A stretch of DNA of 23,237 nucleotides from positions 1 through 23,237 of the forward strand of contig JBALTG010000072.1 of NCBI GenBank assembly GCA_036964625.1, given 5' to 3'. Below are positions 7,389 to 16,744 of this stretch, in pieces; position 1 is the stretch's first letter, and each line of letters begins with the position of its first letter. The position numbers were made by a program, and so were the translations under genes. This stretch comes from Motiliproteus sp036964625. Lineage in GTDB: Bacteria > Pseudomonadota > Gammaproteobacteria > Pseudomonadales > Balneatricaceae. The notes below the pieces were generated by a model. It worked only from the letters and a program-made list of their open reading frames with translations, ran no database searches and was not told the DNA's origin.

Positions 7389-7769
7389 TTACCTGAGGAT
7401 GTGCTGAGAGCTGGGGTCCTGACATCCAGAGTCACTCTCTGATTGCTCAGAAGGTTGTTCTGCAGGGCCGCTATTTTTCCATTTTATCGTAGCAGCGGGT
7501 TGACACGAAAGATGTGAGCTTCGCAATGAAACGCGATGGATTGAGTTGGATAGCTTGACCCAGTTAGCTAGCATCAGCAGGAAGCTCACAGCCATGACCC
7601 ACCAGGGTGAAAACCAGACCGTGTTAACGCCAATTGCCTCGCTGAATGTTGATGCTGGCTGAGACATAAACATCCACACTGAGCGGAAGGTGCCAAGAAA
7701 ACCAGCCGCAATGAATGCCACTATGCTGACAGGGCAGACGCAGTAAATCCCTTTAAGCCAAATATTTAT
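7389..7769 (-). pseudogene. 126-codon membrane-protein frame with ATA in the start position
   Basis: An open frame on the minus strand with two hydrophobic segments (SIVAFIAAGFLGTF and WWVMAVSFLLMLANW), then a polar, Ser/Gln-rich tail. The only good ribosome site is AGGAGG at 7780-7775. Five bases after it, where ATG is expected, stands ATA (7769-7767), followed by AAT ATT TGG in the same frame. A GTG at 7721 is the first ordinary start, but has no ribosome site. The simplest reading is a small membrane-protein gene silenced by an ATG-to-ATA change; rare ATA initiation is possible. No family recognised. Confidence 0.4.
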
Positions 7770-8553
7770 ATTGACCTCCTAATTGAAATTCTAAGCGAAG
7801 GAAAAAAAACAAGTGACGTTCAATAACGATACTGCCGCCAGCTATTAGATGGCAGCGAGAGAGCCGGAAGATAAAAGTAGCAGAAGGGTCTTTTGAAGGT
7901 ATGTCCGTAAAAAGCCGCCTTAAGCCGTTTCTATCTCAAGCCCCTAATTGCTACCCATCGCCTCCCTGTGACGGTACGTCCAGAGTGTCCTTGTCGCTTG
8001 TGCGCAACAATGCCTTAGTCGTACATTTGCGACCATAGGACTTATTCCTATATTGTTAGTGTGATATGTCATGTCACTCTGTCGCTTTATGCTTTTTGGC
8101 CGATCTGCCCGCTCAGACCAGAGCCAGCCTCATAACGGCGCGGGCAGTGCCCGAACAACCTGCTGCTGGGTATCGCGCCGAAACTTAGTTCGTCTGTTTT
8201 TAGTGACAGTTCGTATTTTTATGTAACTTACTGGATATTAATAGGTTAGTTTTTTCTAATTTGGTTTTTGTGTGATTCTAAGAATGCATTGTCTGTGATT
8301 AGCGACGGTTGTAGCGACTATTCCCGGGAACCCGCCAAGCCTTTGCTTATTTGTTGTCGTGGCACTGATATTGTTATCTATGCCTGACATAAAAATCAGC
8401 TTTTTCTTGCAGGCCCCGCGACATTCAACCAACCACACCAGAAAACAGGCGACGAACGAGAGTTATCAACGGGATGTCAAAAATGAGAGAAGCAGCAAAG
8501 TGCTTCCTTTAGTGTCCGTTCGTTGCACTCAGTTCCTACCAGACGTCAGCAAC
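7770..8553. other. Gene-poor, partly AT-rich intergenic stretch
   Basis: No frame here has a ribosome site, motif or family resemblance. A 6-bp hairpin (ATAGGA/TCCTAT, 8034-8050) is present, and 8210-8290 is AT-rich. The short open frames at 8256-8438 (minus) and 8359-8586 (plus) look like chance. Confidence 0.4.
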
Positions 8554-8558
8554 AAAAA

Positions 8559-8584
8559 AAGGCCTGCATCAAGCTGCAAGCCTT
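8559..8584 (-). terminator. Rho-independent terminator after the tRNA-Phe remnant
   Basis: The minus strand has stem AAGGCTTGCA / TGCAGGCCTT with a six-base loop and one wobble pair, followed by seven T. It sits 8 bp after the CCA end of the decayed tRNA. Confidence 0.8.
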
Positions 8585-8592
8585 AGATGTGT

Positions 8593-8660
8593 TGGTGCCC
8601 AGAGAAGGAATCGATCCGTCGATACGTGGGTTTTTAACCCTTATCCCATATTGCCTGCTC
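8593..8660 (-). pseudogene. Decayed tRNA-Phe
   Basis: The minus strand ends TCTGGGCACCA, with ATCGATTCC in the T-arm position and GAGCAG in the D-arm position, matching typical gammaproteobacterial tRNA-Phe (GGTTCGATTCC...CTGGGCACCA). The T stem has a mismatch, T54 of the T loop is A, the anticodon loop reads TTAAAAA rather than CTGAAAA, an insertion separates D arm and anticodon arm, and the 5' acceptor strand is missing. It cannot give a functional tRNA. The isotype call rests on similarity of the 3' half. Confidence 0.65.
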
Positions 8661-8667
8661 CAAAAAT

Positions 8668-8767
8668 CTGCCGCAGTTGCGTGGAACTGCTGGGTTTTCA
8701 GAGACTCGCATGGGCCTTCGACCCATGTTGACGCATCCTTGTGACTCCTGGTAACACGCTGGGTTAA
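8668..8767. repeat. Hairpin-rich 100-bp repeat, copy 2
   Basis: Begins CTGCCGCAGTTGC, ends GGGTTAAT. It aligns with 5591-5692, with many substitutions but retained stem-loops: GCAGTT/AACTGC, and CATGGG/CCCATG closing a TTCG-containing loop. It lies directly where the 5' half of the decayed tRNA-Phe should be and 28 bp from the end of tal. Confidence 0.7.
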
Positions 8768-8795
8768 TGCTTAACGATTTTATTGTGGGTTTACA

Positions 8796-9746
8796 TTAGC
8801 TCTGCAACAGCGTCTCAAGCTTGTGTTGATCTGCGGTAAAGTTACGGATTCCTTCGGCTAGCTTCTCGGTAGCCATTGCATCTTCGTTCATCATCCAGCG
8901 GAACTGGGATTCGTTCAGGGTTAGCTTGGGCTGAGCTTGGAGGATGGCTTTAGGATCGAGTCTGCGCACTAGGGAGCCTTCTGCCGAGGCTAGCTCATCC
9001 AGGAGCGCGGGGCTGATGGTGAGTCGATCGCATCCGGCCAGCTGTAAAATTTCAGCGCTGTTACGAAAGCTTGCACCCATCACTACAGTTTTGTAACTGT
9101 GTTGCTTGTAGTAGTCGTAAATTTTGGAGACAGAGAGTACTCCGGGGTCCTCGGCTGCAGTGTAGTCATCACGCCCCGTGGATTTCTTATGCCAGTCGAG
9201 AATTCTACCGACGAACGGCGATATCAGGTAGACGCCAGCTTCGGCACAGGCAATCGCCTGGGAGAAACCGAACAGCAGGGTCAGGTTGCAGTTGATCCCT
9301 TCCGCTTCAAGCTGACGTGCTGCCTGGATCCCTTCCCAGGTAGCGGCAATCTTGATCAGTATCCGCTCTTTGCCAATCCCCGCTTCTTTATACAGATGGA
9401 TCAATCCCCGCGCACGTTCGATCGTCGCATGGGTGTCGAACGATAACCGGGAGTCAACTTCGGTGGAGATGCGGCCGGGGATCACCTTGAGGATCTGCTC
9501 ACCAAAACTGACCGCCAGCTTGTCGGCCATTAGACACAGGGTGCGGCTCTGGCTCAGGTTTTGGCGCAGAACCCAGGTGCGGGCCTCTTCCAGCAAAGAG
9601 CGATACTCTGGCTGCTGCGCAGCCTTGAGAATCAGGGAAGGGTTGGTGGTGGCATCTTCAGGGGTGTAGCGTTCGATGGCTGTAAAATCACCGGTATCGG
9701 CGACTACAGTGGTCATCGTTTTGAGTTGCTCAAGCAGATTAGGCAT
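8796..9746 (-). CDS. tal: Transaldolase (TalB type)
   Basis: A 316-aa protein that transfers a dihydroxyacetone unit between sedoheptulose 7-phosphate and glyceraldehyde 3-phosphate in the non-oxidative pentose phosphate pathway (cytosol). With the start at 9746 the sequence aligns position for position with E. coli TalB: D17 in TVVADTGD, N35 in TTNPSL, E96 in STEVDSRLSF and the Schiff-base lysine K132 in ILIKIAATWEG. I chose this second ATG because GAGAG lies about 6 nt upstream and the length fits; the first ATG, at 9752, would add two residues and is too close to the ribosome site. It lies 48 bp downstream of dusA on the same strand, an arrangement also seen in Pseudomonas, and is probably cotranscribed. 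Confidence 0.95.
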   Translation of the reverse strand: MPNLLEQLKTMTTVVADTGDFTAIERYTPEDATTNPSLILKAAQQPEYRSLLEEARTWVLRQNLSQSRTLCLMADKLAVSFGEQILKVIPGRISTEVDSRLSFDTHATIERARGLIHLYKEAGIGKERILIKIAATWEGIQAARQLEAEGINCNLTLLFGFSQAIACAEAGVYLISPFVGRILDWHKKSTGRDDYTAAEDPGVLSVSKIYDYYKQHSYKTVVMGASFRNSAEILQLAGCDRLTISPALLDELASAEGSLVRRLDPKAILQAQPKLTLNESQFRWMMNEDAMATEKLAEGIRNFTADQHKLETLLQS

Positions 9747-9794
9747 TGCCATCTCTCTTCTGACTAAATCGAAAATAGTTGATACAGCCGCGTA

Positions 9795-10904
<1,110 letters not shown>

Positions 10905-10928
10905 GTCACCCCGAAACAATGGGGCGGC

Positions 10929-11112
10929 ATGGCAACTATCAGAGCCAAGACACGCAAGGATGGAACAACGGGATACACGGCGGCTGTTCGTACCAAGCGG
11001 GACAGCAAAATTATACATCAAGAAACGCGCACGTTTGATAAAAGAAGTTGGCAAAGCTCTGGCCCGCAAGCGCGAGAGCTTGTTAGATGATCCATCTGCT
11101 TTGAAAATGTAG
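10929..11112 (+). pseudogene. N-terminal fragment of a tyrosine integrase (dusA-type), frameshifted
   Basis: From ATG 10929 the frame reads MATIRAKTRKDGTTGYTAAV, then TKRDSKIIHQETRTFDK. One extra base in the A-run at 11040-11043 shifts to the +1 frame, which continues EVGKALARKRESLLDDPSAL and stops at TAG 11110-11112. This is the arm-type DNA-binding N-terminal domain of phage/island integrases. The SAM-like and catalytic (R-H-R-Y) domains are absent. It is divergent from and adjacent to dusA, the usual insertion gene of the dusA-associated integrase group. It is dead: frameshifted and truncated. Confidence 0.75.
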
Positions 11113-11392
11113 TGCAGGGTGAGGGCCGACAAAGGCGACGGCTGGTATAACCGGGCTCTCTTAATGGTCAATAAGCAGGCCTGGCTGAGCCCTTTTTTCA
11201 TGCAGAAGAGGAGGTGCCGGCTTTCAAAAATCAGGACGCCCTCGACGCCGAAGTAGCCGGTGCGTCGCTGAAGTGGCTCTCTTCAGCAGATGAGAGCTGT
11301 CTCGCTTGGACGAGGTGCGGTGATGCAACGGTGCTTTTATCGAGCTGGAAGAGGCGGATGCCCGGCGGTGCCGGTGGTCGGTGCCCTGCGGT
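11113..11392. other. Intergenic stretch with a possible terminator
   Basis: GGGCTC (11153-11158) can pair with GAGCCC (11187-11192), which is followed by TTTTTT (11193-11198). The loop is long (28 nt), and contains a CAGGCCTG palindrome, so a plus-strand terminator is only possible. No gene is supported here. Confidence 0.35.
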
Positions 11393-12226
11393 TTAAGGAA
11401 AATCCCCGGGGGCGCTGGGGGAAAGCGGGTGGGCGCCCTCCTTCGGGGCACTCAGCCGTTGCTGTAGCAGATACTTCTGGCGGATCTTTTGCGCGGCGCC
11501 GGACGCCTCCACTTGCTCTAGCGCCTGCTGCAACCGATTCAGCCAGGGGGCGGGCGTTTGGGCATGAAAGGCAAATCCTAGCTGACCCTCAAGCAGGGTA
11601 AAGACGCTCTCGTACTCTTGAGGGTCGATGCCTGCCTTGCGCATTTTCCACTCCGCTACATCATCGCTGTAGGCGATGGCATCCACCCGCCCCCGATGCA
11701 GCAGCTTGATCAGATTTTCAGCCTGGTTGCTATGGATGATCCGGTCCTGGCTTATCCCTCGTTCATTCAATAACGACGCGCCGATATCATCGCGCACGAC
11801 GCCGATTTTTAGTGCCTCTATCTCTGCATTATTGGTTATCTGCAGTCTTGCCGATCGGGGTGCCAGCAGCACGATCCGGGTGCGGATAAAGGGGCCAACG
11901 AAGCGGAACAGCTGTTCGCGCGTTGGGGTATAGGTCATCGCAAATAGCGCCGTCTGCGGTTGGCGCTGCAGTAACGTATACGACCTGGCCCAAGGCAGGA
12001 ACTCAAGCGGCTGTTCAGGTATGCCCAGCTGTTGCCACATAGCCGCAAGAATTTCCACCGAAATGCCGCGCGCCTTACCCTGTGGGTCAATATAGTTGTA
12101 GGGCGGGTATTGCTCGGACATCCAACGGGTCTGCGGGGCTTGAACTCCCTGTTCGATCTCCGAAAAGGTGATGCCGGGTAGCAGAAAAATACTCAAGAGC
12201 AGGGTATAGGCACGCTTTAGGCGCAT
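11393..12226 (-). CDS. Periplasmic solute-binding protein, family 3 (amino-acid type)
   Basis: A 277-aa protein with an N-terminal signal peptide (MRLKRAYTLLLSIFLLPG, cleavage likely near residue 22). The fold markers of SBP_bac_3 are visible: EQYPPYNYIDPQGKARGISV early, a KIGVVRDD block in the second lobe, and a C-terminal helix (GAAQKIRQKYL). Such proteins bind polar amino acids for ABC importers or act as stand-alone periplasmic sensors. No permease or ATPase is adjacent, so an orphan role is possible. ATG 12226 is preceded by GGGAGG with a slightly long 10-nt spacer. The last 17 residues are a Pro/Ser-rich extension beyond the domain. It lies upstream of neither hut nor dusA on a shared transcript that I can demonstrate. 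Confidence 0.85.
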   Translation of the reverse strand: MRLKRAYTLLLSIFLLPGITFSEIEQGVQAPQTRWMSEQYPPYNYIDPQGKARGISVEILAAMWQQLGIPEQPLEFLPWARSYTLLQRQPQTALFAMTYTPTREQLFRFVGPFIRTRIVLLAPRSARLQITNNAEIEALKIGVVRDDIGASLLNERGISQDRIIHSNQAENLIKLLHRGRVDAIAYSDDVAEWKMRKAGIDPQEYESVFTLLEGQLGFAFHAQTPAPWLNRLQQALEQVEASGAAQKIRQKYLLQQRLSAPKEGAHPLSPSAPGDFP

Positions 12227-12463
12227 CTGAGTGGATCCTCCCTGTTTCTGTCGGTGACCAAGGTCGCTCCGGCTACATCATTAACACGCATGAGTTTAGT
12301 CTCATCAAGCCGGTGGGGTACAGCAGGATTTTAGTGCGTGATTACGGCTGGTGGCAGGACGACGCTGAAGAGTAGCGAAGAGTGCATAGCTCCGGCCGTC
12401 ATTGCTGCATCCGACTGATCGGCTATCAGGGCGCTGAACGCTATACGTCAGAGCAGGAAAAGC
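12227..12463. other. Spacer between solute-binding gene and hutH
   Basis: No intact gene and no clear hutH terminator. One plus-strand frame, open from before 12241 to TAG 12373, reads protein-like near its end (for example IINTHEFSLIKPVGYSRILV) but has no start or ribosome site; it might be a C-terminal remnant. Confidence 0.3.
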
Positions 12464-13999
12464 CTAGCTCAGACTGGGCAGCAGATTATGCGGCATGTAG
12501 CGGTTAAGTTCGGCCCGTTGGATCAAGCCGATCGCCTGTTCGATATCGGGTGAGAAGTAGCGGTCTTTAGCGTAGAACGGCACTAAATTGCGCAGCTCCG
12601 CTTTGGCCGCTTCCAGGCGCGGCGATGATTTGAGTGGGGCGCGAAAATCAATCCCCTGACAGGCCGCCAGCAGCTCGATGGCGAGCACGCCTGCGGTGTT
12701 ATAAGCCATCTCCTTGAGTCGGCGGCTGGCAAAGGTGGCCATCGATACGTGATCCTCCTGGTTGGCGGAGGTGGGCAGGCTATCCACCGAGGCCGGATGC
12801 GCCAGACTCTTGTTCTCGGAGGCCAGGGCAGCGCTAGTCACCTGGGCGATCATAAAACCGGAGTTGACCCCGCCGTTTTCCACCAAAAACGGCGGTAGCT
12901 TACTCAGATTAGAGTCGATCAACAGCGCCATCCGGCGTTCTGAGAGCGCACCGATCTCGGCAATGGCAATGGCCAGGTTATCGGCGACGATCGCTACCGG
13001 TTCGGCGTGAAAGTTACCTGCAGAGATAAAGGAATCGTCTTCGGTAAACACCAGCGGGTTGTCGGAGACGGCGTTGGCTTCGATCAACAGGATCGCCGCG
13101 GCGTGACGGATCTGATCCAGACAGGCCCCCATCACCTGCGGCTGGCAGCGTAGCGAGTAAGGGTCCTGCACCTTTTCACAGCCCTCATGTGAGTCGCAGA
13201 TCTCGGAGCGGTCGCCGAGCAGGTGACGATAAGCTGCCGCAGCGTCGATCTGGCCGATCTGCCCCCGTACTGCATGGACCCGAGCGTCGAACGGATTGCG
13301 GCTGCCGAGCGCCGCCTCGACCGACAGGGCTCCCGATACCGTCGCAGCGGCGTACACATCCTCCGCCGCAAACAGCCCCTGCAGCGCAAACGCGGTGGAG
13401 GCCTGAGTGCCGTTGAGCAGCGCCAGGCCCTCTTTGGGGGCTAGGGTGATCGGCGCCAGCCCCGCCATTTGTAGTCCCTGAGCGCCGGAGATCCGGTCGC
13501 CTTTATAGGTCGCCTCACCCTCACCCAGCAGCACCGCGCTCATATGTGCTAATGGGGCCAGATCGCCCGAGGCTCCTACCGAGCCTTTTTTCGGCACGCA
13601 GGGGTAGACTTCGGCGTTGACCAGACTGATCAGCGCGTCGATCACTTCCAGACGGATGCCGGAAAAGCCGCGCGCCAGCGAGTTGATCTTTAGGCACATC
13701 ATCAACCGGACCGTGGCTTCGGTCATCAGCTCGCCGATACCGGCGGCATGCGACAGCACGATGCTGCGCTGTAGCAGTTCCAGGTCTTTAGGTGCAATCC
13801 GGGTGTTGGCCAATAAACCAAAGCCGGTATTGATGCCGTAGACGACACGGTTTTGTTCGATCACCCGGGCTACGGCGGCAGCGCTGGCGTGGATCGACTG
13901 ATGGCAGCTGGGGTCCAGCGCCAGTGACACCGGCTGGTTATGGATTTGACGCAATTGGGACAGGATCAGCTGGCCGGGTTTGATACTGAGTGGGTACAT
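12464..13999 (-). CDS. hutH: Histidine ammonia-lyase
   Basis: A 511-aa enzyme that removes ammonia from L-histidine to give trans-urocanate, the first step of the Hut pathway. The MIO cofactor arises from A143-S144-G145 in KKGSVGASGDLAPLAHMS, as in the Pseudomonas enzyme. Catalytic Y54 lies in VVYGINTGFG, and the SDNPLVF and LPTSANQEDHVSM blocks are present. Length and all conserved blocks are normal. ATG 13999 is preceded by AGGA with a 7-nt spacer. It is the last gene of the leftward hutI-hutG-hutU-hutH cluster, 70 bp after hutU, and is probably co-transcribed. Confidence 0.97.
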   Translation of the reverse strand: MYPLSIKPGQLILSQLRQIHNQPVSLALDPSCHQSIHASAAAVARVIEQNRVVYGINTGFGLLANTRIAPKDLELLQRSIVLSHAAGIGELMTEATVRLMMCLKINSLARGFSGIRLEVIDALISLVNAEVYPCVPKKGSVGASGDLAPLAHMSAVLLGEGEATYKGDRISGAQGLQMAGLAPITLAPKEGLALLNGTQASTAFALQGLFAAEDVYAAATVSGALSVEAALGSRNPFDARVHAVRGQIGQIDAAAAYRHLLGDRSEICDSHEGCEKVQDPYSLRCQPQVMGACLDQIRHAAAILLIEANAVSDNPLVFTEDDSFISAGNFHAEPVAIVADNLAIAIAEIGALSERRMALLIDSNLSKLPPFLVENGGVNSGFMIAQVTSAALASENKSLAHPASVDSLPTSANQEDHVSMATFASRRLKEMAYNTAGVLAIELLAACQGIDFRAPLKSSPRLEAAKAELRNLVPFYAKDRYFSPDIEQAIGLIQRAELNRYMPHNLLPSLS

Positions 14000-14069
14000 A
14001 ATATTCCTGAAAACGCAGTCTATAAAAGTAGCTCAAGTGTGGCTGTGGCGGACGCTGTTAGCCAAACCG

Positions 14070-15779
14070 TTAACCATCGAGCATCGGCAGATCCAGCCCC
14101 TGTTCTTGGGCACAGTCGATGGCGATCTGATAACCAGCGTCGGCATGGCGCATCACTCCAGTTGCCGGGTCGTTGTGCAGCACCCGGGCCAGACGTTTTG
14201 CCGCAGCCTCGGTGCCGTCAGCGACGATCACCACGCCGGCGTGTTGGCTAAAGCCCATGCCGACACCGCCGCCATGATGGATGGAGACCCAGGTGGCGCC
14301 ACCGGCGGTGCTGAGCAAGGCATTCAGCAGCGGCCAATCGGATACCGCATCGGAGCCATCGAGCATCGCTTCGGTTTCGCGATTGGGGCTGGCGACCGAC
14401 CCTGAATCCAGATGGTCGCGTCCGATGACGATCGGCGCCTTGAGTTCGCCGCTGCTGACCATCTCATTGAAGGCCAGCGCCAGCCGCGCCCGATCTTTCA
14501 GCCCGACCCAGCAGATGCGCGCGGGCAAGCCCTGGAAGGCGATCCGTTCGCGGGCCATATCCAGCCAGTTATGCAGCTGTGGATTATCGGGGATTAGCTC
14601 TTTTACTTTTTGATCGGTCTTGTAGATATCTTCAGGATCACCCGACAGCGCGACCCAGCGGAACGGCCCGATCCCTTCGCAGAACAGCGGGCGGATATAG
14701 GCGGGTACGAAGCCGGGGAAGTCAAACGCGTTCTCGACCCCTTTCTCCAGCGCCATCTGGCGGATGTTGTTGCCGTAGTCGGTGGTCGCCGCGCCGCGCA
14801 TTTGCAGTGATAGCATCGCCCGAACCTGAATCGCCATCGACGTTTTAGCAGCATCAACTACCGCTGCTTCATCGGTCTTGCGCATCTCGGCGGCCTGCGC
14901 CATCGTCCAGCCTTGGGGCAGGTAGCCGTTAAGCGGATCATGGGCGCTGGTCTGGTCGGTGACGACATTGGGGACGATGCCGCGCTCGACCAGTTCGGGG
15001 AAGATATCGGCACAGTTACCTAGCAAGCCGACCGAGACCACCGTGGCATGGGTCTTGGCTGTTTCGATCAGAGCCAGGGCCTCGTCGAGACTGTAGGCTT
15101 TCTTATCCACGTAGCGGGTACGCAGGCGGAAATCGATCCGGGTTTCGTCGCATTCCACGGTGATGCTGGAGAAGCCGGCCATGGAGGCTGCCAACGGCTG
15201 CGCGCCACCCATGCCGCCCAGGCCTCCGGTCAGCACCCACTTGCCGGAGGCATCGCCGTTGAAGTGTTGCTTAGCCATAGCCGCGAAGGTTTCGTAAGTA
15301 CCCTGCACGATCCCTTGCGAGCCGATATAGATCCAGGAGCCCGCCGTCATCTGGCCGTACATCATCAGCCCCTGCTTATCCAGCGCGTTGAACTGTTCCC
15401 AGTTGGCCCAATGCGGTACCAGGTTAGAGTTAGCGATCAGTACTCGCGGAGCGTCGCAATGGGTTTTAAACACCCCGACCGGTTTGCCCGATTGGATCAG
15501 CAGCGATTCGTCATCTTCCAGCCGTTGCAGCACCTCGATGATCTTGTCATAACAGGCCCAGTTTCTGGCCGCGCGACCGATCCCACCGTACACCACCAGA
15601 TCTTCGGGACGTTCGGCCACATCGGGATGGAGGTTGTTCATCAGCATCCGCATCGGAGCTTCGGTGAGCCAGCTCTTACAGCTGAGGGTGCTTCCTGTCG
15701 CTGCTTTGATTACCCGGTCACTGTCGTGGCGCGGATCGGTGGCAGAGTCAGTTTGTGCGTTGGTGGATATCTGAGTCAT
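14070..15779 (-). CDS. hutU: Urocanate hydratase
   Basis: A 569-aa NAD+-dependent enzyme that hydrates urocanate to 4-imidazolone-5-propionate. The NAD-binding glycine loop is GGLGGMGGAQPLA (185-197). The probable active-site cysteine is C423 in ARICWVGLKDRARL (corresponding to C410 in Pseudomonas putida, allowing for the N-terminal offset). It is about a dozen residues longer than usual because of a Ser/Thr/Asp-rich N-terminus before IKAATGSTLSCKSW. A start at this ATG is favoured because it overlaps the hutG stop as ATGA, giving translational coupling. All other conserved blocks are intact. Confidence 0.97.
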   Translation of the reverse strand: MTQISTNAQTDSATDPRHDSDRVIKAATGSTLSCKSWLTEAPMRMLMNNLHPDVAERPEDLVVYGGIGRAARNWACYDKIIEVLQRLEDDESLLIQSGKPVGVFKTHCDAPRVLIANSNLVPHWANWEQFNALDKQGLMMYGQMTAGSWIYIGSQGIVQGTYETFAAMAKQHFNGDASGKWVLTGGLGGMGGAQPLAASMAGFSSITVECDETRIDFRLRTRYVDKKAYSLDEALALIETAKTHATVVSVGLLGNCADIFPELVERGIVPNVVTDQTSAHDPLNGYLPQGWTMAQAAEMRKTDEAAVVDAAKTSMAIQVRAMLSLQMRGAATTDYGNNIRQMALEKGVENAFDFPGFVPAYIRPLFCEGIGPFRWVALSGDPEDIYKTDQKVKELIPDNPQLHNWLDMARERIAFQGLPARICWVGLKDRARLALAFNEMVSSGELKAPIVIGRDHLDSGSVASPNRETEAMLDGSDAVSDWPLLNALLSTAGGATWVSIHHGGGVGMGFSQHAGVVIVADGTEAAAKRLARVLHNDPATGVMRHADAGYQIAIDCAQEQGLDLPMLDG

Positions 15780-16744
15780 CGGCTTAAGGCTCCGTTTACA
15801 ATCAGGTGGAACAGACGTGCAGCAACACGTGCGGTCCAGTTATCGATATCAAACTCCGGGTTGTATTCGGCGATATCGGCGAGTCTGAGTTTTCCGGAGC
15901 GGCTGATCAGCTGGATCAGCGGCTCCAATACCTCCAGTCCTACGCCTCGGGGAGCCGGTGCGCTGACCCCGGGGGCGATGCTGGCGGGCAATACATCCAG
16001 ATCGATGCTCAGGTAGATCGCATCGCAGTCATCCATAAATTGCTGTAGCTGTTGCCGTGTTTCTGGCAGCTGGGTGATCGCCATATCCGCATCGCGGCGG
16101 TAGCTGACCCCCAACGCAGCGGCGCGCTGAAACAGCGCCTGGGTGTTGGCCATATCGCTGATCCCCAGGCAGCAATACTTAAACGGCAGACCTCGTTGTT
16201 GGCACTGCTGGGCGATCTGATAGAAGGGGGTGCCGGAGCTAGCGCCATTGCTATCCAGGCGCAGGTCGAAATGGGCATCGAAATTAACGATACCGATCCG
16301 CGGGATCTGCGCTTGAGACTGGTAGTAATTGACTAGTCCCAGCCAGCTGCCGTACGCCATCTCGTGACCACCGCCCAAGACGAAGCACAGATGGTCCGCA
16401 GTAAGGCAATGATTGACCCGGTCTGCCAAGGCGAGATGGGCCTGCTCCAGGTCGTTATCCTGGCAGATCACATTGCCGGCATCATAGACCGGCCGATCAG
16501 CAGGCCAGGGCAGGTTAGCCAGTACGCGCCGCAACCGATCGGGACCGTTGCGCGCGCCGATGCGACCCTGGTTACGTCGCACTCCCTCATCAGAACAGAA
16601 GCCGATCAGTGCCAGCGCGTGCCGTTGCTGTTCGTTAACCGACGACAGAGGCTGCACCACTTGATGCAGGCGGCAGGCCAGCTTGGCCGGTTCTTCGCTG
16701 TCGACACGCCCCGACCAGAGGCTAGCATCAGTGGGCTGATACAT
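15776..16744 (-). CDS. hutG: Formimidoylglutamase
   Basis: A 322-aa arginase/ureohydrolase-family enzyme that hydrolyses N-formimidoyl-L-glutamate to glutamate and formamide. The binuclear Mn2+ ligands are visible: H127 in LGGGHEMAYGSW, D156/H158/D160 in NFDAHFDLR and D248/D250 in SIDLDVLPASIAPGVSAP. The N-terminus MYQPTDASLWSGRVD is typical of HutG. Its presence, with no hutF in the window, implies the one-step formamide branch rather than the formylglutamate branch. It starts 17 bp inside the end of hutI (GGAG about 9 nt upstream) and overlaps hutU by 4 bp. Confidence 0.96.
   Translation of the reverse strand: MYQPTDASLWSGRVDSEEPAKLACRLHQVVQPLSSVNEQQRHALALIGFCSDEGVRRNQGRIGARNGPDRLRRVLANLPWPADRPVYDAGNVICQDNDLEQAHLALADRVNHCLTADHLCFVLGGGHEMAYGSWLGLVNYYQSQAQIPRIGIVNFDAHFDLRLDSNGASSGTPFYQIAQQCQQRGLPFKYCCLGISDMANTQALFQRAAALGVSYRRDADMAITQLPETRQQLQQFMDDCDAIYLSIDLDVLPASIAPGVSAPAPRGVGLEVLEPLIQLISRSGKLRLADIAEYNPEFDIDNWTARVAARLFHLIVNGALSR

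Noticed and set aside
10905..11201. N-terminal extension of DusA to 468 aa
   Set aside because: The extra residues are antisense to the integrase remnant, are basic and low-information, and are not part of DusA in other species.
15048..16016. 322-codon plus-strand open frame over hutU/hutG
   Set aside because: It is antisense to two well-conserved hut genes, has no ribosome site or family motif, and is explained by codon bias of the opposite strand. The same holds for 16364-16939 and 17256-17648.
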